A stretch of DNA of 64,000 bases. It comes from an uncultured Bacteroidales bacterium. GTDB taxonomy: Bacteria; Bacteroidota; Bacteroidia; Bacteroidales; F082. The DNA is taken from NCBI GenBank assembly GCA_946184615.1, contig CAMHFN010000007.1, positions 1 through 64,000 on the forward strand, given 5' to 3'. The first letter of the stretch is position 1, and each line of letters starts with the position of its first letter. The translations under genes and the position numbers were made by a program. Shown here piece by piece: positions 62,501 through 64,000 of the stretch. Under the pieces are notes generated by a model. The model was not told the origin of the DNA, made no database searches, and saw only the letters and a program-made list of their open reading frames with translations.

Positions 62501-62806
62501 GACCTGCTCAGCACTCCTAACTACAGCTTCGAAGCCAACACCACCGACTACGCCAGCCGCTTCCGCCTGGTGTTCAGCGCCAACAACGCCAACGAAGGCA
62601 GCTTCGCCTTCATCAACAACGGTGAGATCATCCTCAGCGGTGTCAACAACAACAGCACCGTCAATGTGTACGATGTTACCGGTCGTATGATCAGCAGCAC
62701 CAACGGTGCCAACCGCATCTCCACCGAGAACATGTCAGCTGGCGTCTACATGATCCAACTCGTCAACGGCGAGAACGTCATGACCCAGAAGATCGTTGTG
62801 AAATAA
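59591..62806 (+). CDS. Large secreted adhesin with fibronectin repeats and T9SS type A domain
   Basis: A 1071-residue secreted protein (signal MKKSLFSLILICFAFFGVANAQ). The first half has jelly-roll adhesin modules (YSYGFEDNNLATDGWIANVTSAS; FDNMDLDGDG-like NMDLDGDGYMWEIA; LTPDNWLILSGLEMGGQMTFQARGQD), fibronectin-like repeats and a SYSDGWNGGKMEVVD module like those in the giant adhesin. The second half (residue ~660 on: IAGYGESDGNYYFIASPFNG, GEYDLYAFDATEELEWINYK, GEGYLYANQEGTTLEFEG) matches the middle and end of the 528-residue protein, including a near-identical sorting domain. It thus looks like a fused version of the two-gene first module. Binding target is unknown. Confidence 0.9.
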   Translation: MKKSLFSLILICFAFFGVANAQQSLPYSYGFEDNNLATDGWIANVTSASSGINSAAAYSGSYGFRFNYSEQSGSLISPVLTGGDLGVDVSFWYKEYSNSYGDEQFYVGYTTDANNTDVDAFTYGTIVTASTSWQEYTNSFPAGTKRIAIKYVYNDAFYLYLDDFTFEAVSDCPRPKNLEVTLGDDTATATWTSDATSFNIDINGTVTNEVTNPYTFDTEMSTAYTVKVQANCEGGETSDWSDAYTFYTPSCRPSDMCSITLNLTDSYSDGWNGGKMEVVDANTSEVYGTYTIESGGSANYELALCPGTVVNFVYTAGSYGTENGWVIYDANGEVITEAAGCNSGCNHTNGIQATYTMNCSGCFKPKNLTETNVSFTSATLSWEGNNDSYVLQYRPWNPAGDDIITTGTLTTYTVDLSQYEGTGSVAIRHYDISDMFQLIVDNIEVTNATGTVVYSQDFESCGGNMPSEFSNMDLDGDGYMWEIASSPSSNVDGTYGIVSASYDNNAGALTPDNWLILSGLEMGGQMTFQARGQDPQYAAENFAIYVSTENSIVEVPVTATTYNATGLTPNTPYAWQVKGICGDEETSFVSSFFKTKDDMFVFATTGNWNVVSNWKDAEGNAVTALPTADNNVRIDAAATIPAGYVAYANKATIGTGSITIEDGGQLKQNAATLRVTMEKEIAGYGESDGNYYFIASPFNGRTLYSTSGSFSHVDNMLTGEYDLYAFDATEELEWINYKSSPTHIAFQAANELAGLLYGEGYLYANQEGTTLEFEGTAGKSNNYSETKDYTFDSESTNDFNGWALVGNFFTCNAYINYIDANGNALEADFYTLNNDNTYTLMTSGQPLAPCTGALINYKATGKVQYSTEAPAAGKGSMLDMTVTEGRGKVDQARIRFGEGFGLEKKSFRNSGSLYMPQDNKDYAVVYAENEGEMPVNFKAEKNGTYTISFNTENVEFGYLHLIDNMTGNDVDLLSTPNYSFEANTTDYASRFRLVFSANNANEGSFAFINNGEIILSGVNNNSTVNVYDVTGRMISSTNGANRISTENMSAGVYMIQLVNGENVMTQKIVVK

Positions 62807-62818
62807 AATAGTTCCATC

Positions 62819-62847
62819 GGGGCGGACCCCTCGGCCCGCCCCCTTTT
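62819..62847 (+). terminator. GC-rich hairpin with short U-tract inside the second module
   Basis: GGGGCGG pairs with CCGCCCC around a 10-nt loop and is followed by CTTTTG. It may partly stop transcription before the small PID-CTERM-like gene. Confidence 0.6.
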
Positions 62848-62888
62848 GAAACGAAGTTAAAAACGAAAGAAATAAAAATCTGAATACA

Positions 62889-63140
62889 ATGAAAAAATTA
62901 GCTTTGTCACTCGCAATCGTTCTCGGAATGACGGTTTGCGCCTCTGCTCAAGGTGGCTTCTTTGGTAAAGGTCCTTCCACCGAAGACGCTGGTAGCCGTG
63001 GTGGTTTCCCCGGTATGCCTGGTCATGGTGAGACTGGTAACCAGGATGGTCAAGGTCAACAGACCCCGCTCGCTGGCGGTGCTCTCCTGCTCATCGGCTT
63101 CGGCGCTGCTTATGCCATGAAGAAGAGAAACGAGAAGTAA
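62889..63140 (+). CDS. Small exported protein with PID-CTERM-like tail
   Basis: An 83-residue paralogue of the protein at 59059: signal MKKLALSLAIVLGMTVCASAQ, a Gly-rich linker (GGFPGMPGHGETGNQDGQGQQ) and the tail TPLAGGALLLIGFGAAYAMKKRNEK, which differs from the first copy at a single residue (A-Y-A-L versus A-Y-A-M). The same arrangement after a T9SS adhesin and before an identical terminator stem argues for a functional unit. The linker diverges freely while signal and tail are conserved. Confidence 0.8.
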   Translation: MKKLALSLAIVLGMTVCASAQGGFFGKGPSTEDAGSRGGFPGMPGHGETGNQDGQGQQTPLAGGALLLIGFGAAYAMKKRNEK

Positions 63141-63149
63141 GAAAAATTG

Positions 63150-63163
63150 AAATTCTGAATTCT
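63150..63163 (+). repeat. Heptad pair, AAATTCT family
   Basis: AAATTCT GAATTCT, related to the TAAATTC arrays, directly before the terminator. Confidence 0.4.
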
Positions 63164-63193
63164 AAAAAAAGCCTCCCCACGGAGGCTTTTTTT
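63164..63193 (+). terminator. Intrinsic terminator of the second adhesin module
   Basis: GCCTCC-CCAC-GGAGGC with flanking A7 and T7 runs; stem identical to that at 59398-59413. Confidence 0.92.
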
Positions 63194-63254
63194 ATTTCCC
63201 AGTTAACTTGAGTATCCTTTCTTCGTCAAATTCCTCAACTTTGAGAGAAAATTG

Positions 63255-63262
63255 TATTTTTG
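63255..63262 (+). promoter_or_regulatory. Promoter -7 box of the GH20 gene
   Basis: TATTTTTGC precedes a leader of about 17 nt to the ATG at 63285. Confidence 0.6.
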
Positions 63263-63284
63263 CAAATAACAAAACGGATCCATT

Positions 63285-64000
63285 ATGATGCGAAAACACG
63301 TTATCCTGCTCTTCCTCATGGCACTGCTGCTCTCCGCTTGTACAGAGCAACTTCCACAAGCCAACTACGACGTTATCCCTCTACCTAAAGAGGTAAAACG
63401 GATTGAAGCCAAACCGTTCACCCTCCGTGAGCAGACCGTGGTCTATTACGAAGAAGGCCTTCATCGTGAAGCGCAGTTTCTCAGTGAATATGTAAACGAC
63501 CTCATGGGCTATCCGCTCGCCACCACCCCCTTTAACGGAGAAACCGATGGCATCGTACTGCGTCTTGTCCCTGACGACTTCACCCAAGCCGAAGCCTATG
63601 ACATCACCATCACCCCCCATCAGGTTACCCTCAAAGGCTCCGACCCTGCTGGCGTGTTCCATGGTGTCCAAACCCTTCGTAAATCCCTCCCCATCGCTCA
63701 CCTCCCCATCGCTCTCCCTTGCGGACAAATCCATGATTGGCCCAGCTTTGCCTACCGTGCCATGCACCTCGATCCCTGTCGTCATTTCATGGATCTCGAC
63801 TCGGTGAAGATCTATATCGACATGCTGGCCCTCCATAACATGAACCAATTCCATTTTCATCTCAGCGAGGACCAGGGCTGGCGTATCGAAATCAAGAAAT
63901 ACCCTGAGCTTACGAGGGTAGGGGCCTACCGTAACGGCACCGTCATCGGCCGTAACGGTCGTCTCTACGACACCATCCGCCATGGGGGCTTCTATACCCA
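63285..64000 (+). CDS. GH20 beta-N-acetylhexosaminidase lipoprotein, 3' end off window
   Basis: Not in the ORF track because it runs off the right edge; translated directly. It begins MMRKHVILLFLMALLLSACTEQ, a lipoprotein signal (ATG 63288 is an alternative). A GH20b-like N-terminal domain (YDVIPLPKEVKRIEAKPFTLREQTVVYYEEG, ITITPHQVTLKGSDPAGVFHGVQTLRKSL) leads into the catalytic barrel, with FAYRAMHLDPCRHFMDLDSVKIYIDMLALHNMNQFHFHLSEDQGWRIEIKKYPELT. The DE catalytic pair lies beyond the edge. It likely removes terminal GlcNAc or GalNAc from glycans, which complements the GH92 mannosidase on host-type N-glycans, though they are 40 kb apart. Confidence 0.92.
   Translation, partial: MMRKHVILLFLMALLLSACTEQLPQANYDVIPLPKEVKRIEAKPFTLREQTVVYYEEGLHREAQFLSEYVNDLMGYPLATTPFNGETDGIVLRLVPDDFTQAEAYDITITPHQVTLKGSDPAGVFHGVQTLRKSLPIAHLPIALPCGQIHDWPSFAYRAMHLDPCRHFMDLDSVKIYIDMLALHNMNQFHFHLSEDQGWRIEIKKYPELTRVGAYRNGTVIGRNGRLYDTIRHGGFYT

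Noticed and set aside
1-64000. tRNA, rRNA, riboswitch or IS element
   Set aside because: Gaps are short and none shows a cloverleaf, conserved rRNA stretch or known riboswitch core. No transposase reading frame is present.

Overview
The window is a stretch of chromosome from a member of the Bacteroidota, most likely an uncultured Bacteroidales lineage. Several things point there. Promoter boxes follow the Bacteroidota pattern TAnnTTTG (21 placed here, 16 of them read TAnnTTTGC). Shine-Dalgarno sites are essentially absent. A MurF-alanine racemase fusion and a DAHP synthase-chorismate mutase fusion are present. Families largely limited to the phylum occur (DUF4271, DUF4296, the DUF5103 Plug protein), along with many type IX secretion (T9SS) cargo proteins, lipoproteins and glycan hydrolases. 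No tRNA, rRNA, CRISPR array, IS element, prophage or SusC/SusD pair was seen. Genes are dense and the longest gene-free stretch is about 260 bp.

Layout. 1-3061: asnS (cut by the left edge) diverges from the DAHP synthase/chorismate mutase gene, followed by two small lipoproteins. 3305-12778: an apparent operon of a TonB-dependent receptor, a 1.5-kaa T9SS cargo protein and a PorV-like barrel. 12889-15078: greA, a HIT hydrolase and the T9SS Plug protein. 15094-19626: priA and a secreted BNR-type T9SS protein, both leftward. 19786-25887: a GH92 mannosidase, a phosphofructokinase with PPi-type signatures, a lipoprotein and a polyprenyl synthetase. 25942-34466: a Lys-rich secreted protein, queA, a beta-helix T9SS protein coupled to pssA, lptB-kdsD, recQ and a DUF4296 lipoprotein. 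34554-47183: mostly leftward genes for cell-envelope glycan work (LptF/G-family permease, two glycosyltransferases, GtrA, O-antigen ligase) mixed with ettA, cdd, an S41 protease, yidD, rnpA, hemD and DUF4271. 47278-52772: pta, ackA, murF-alr and an unknown membrane protein. 52912-63140: two related modules of large fibronectin-type adhesins, each ending in a short protein with a PID-CTERM-like tail and a matching terminator. 63285-64000: the start of a GH20 hexosaminidase.

How they work together. Much of the window serves the outer surface. LPS genes (kdsD, lptB, LptF/G family, ligase, glycosyltransferases) could build the glycolipid to which T9SS cargo is usually anchored, Plug and a PorV-like protein belong to the secretion machinery, and five proteins carry recognisable T9SS C-terminal domains. 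GH92 and GH20 are surface or periplasmic glycosidases, and PFK, Pta and AckA fit fermentative carbon metabolism ending in acetate.

The most unusual signal is not a gene. Many short intergenic gaps consist almost entirely of tandem 7-bp or 8-bp repeats from a few sequence families (AGAAGTA, TAAATTC, TTAATTG, AACAATTC, GAAAACG). They often supply the stop codon of one gene and the leader of the next, and the stop-free GAAAACG family also lies inside coding sequence. Other points are a terminator-like hairpin in the greA leader, three apparently leaderless genes, and the paired adhesin/PID-CTERM-like modules.
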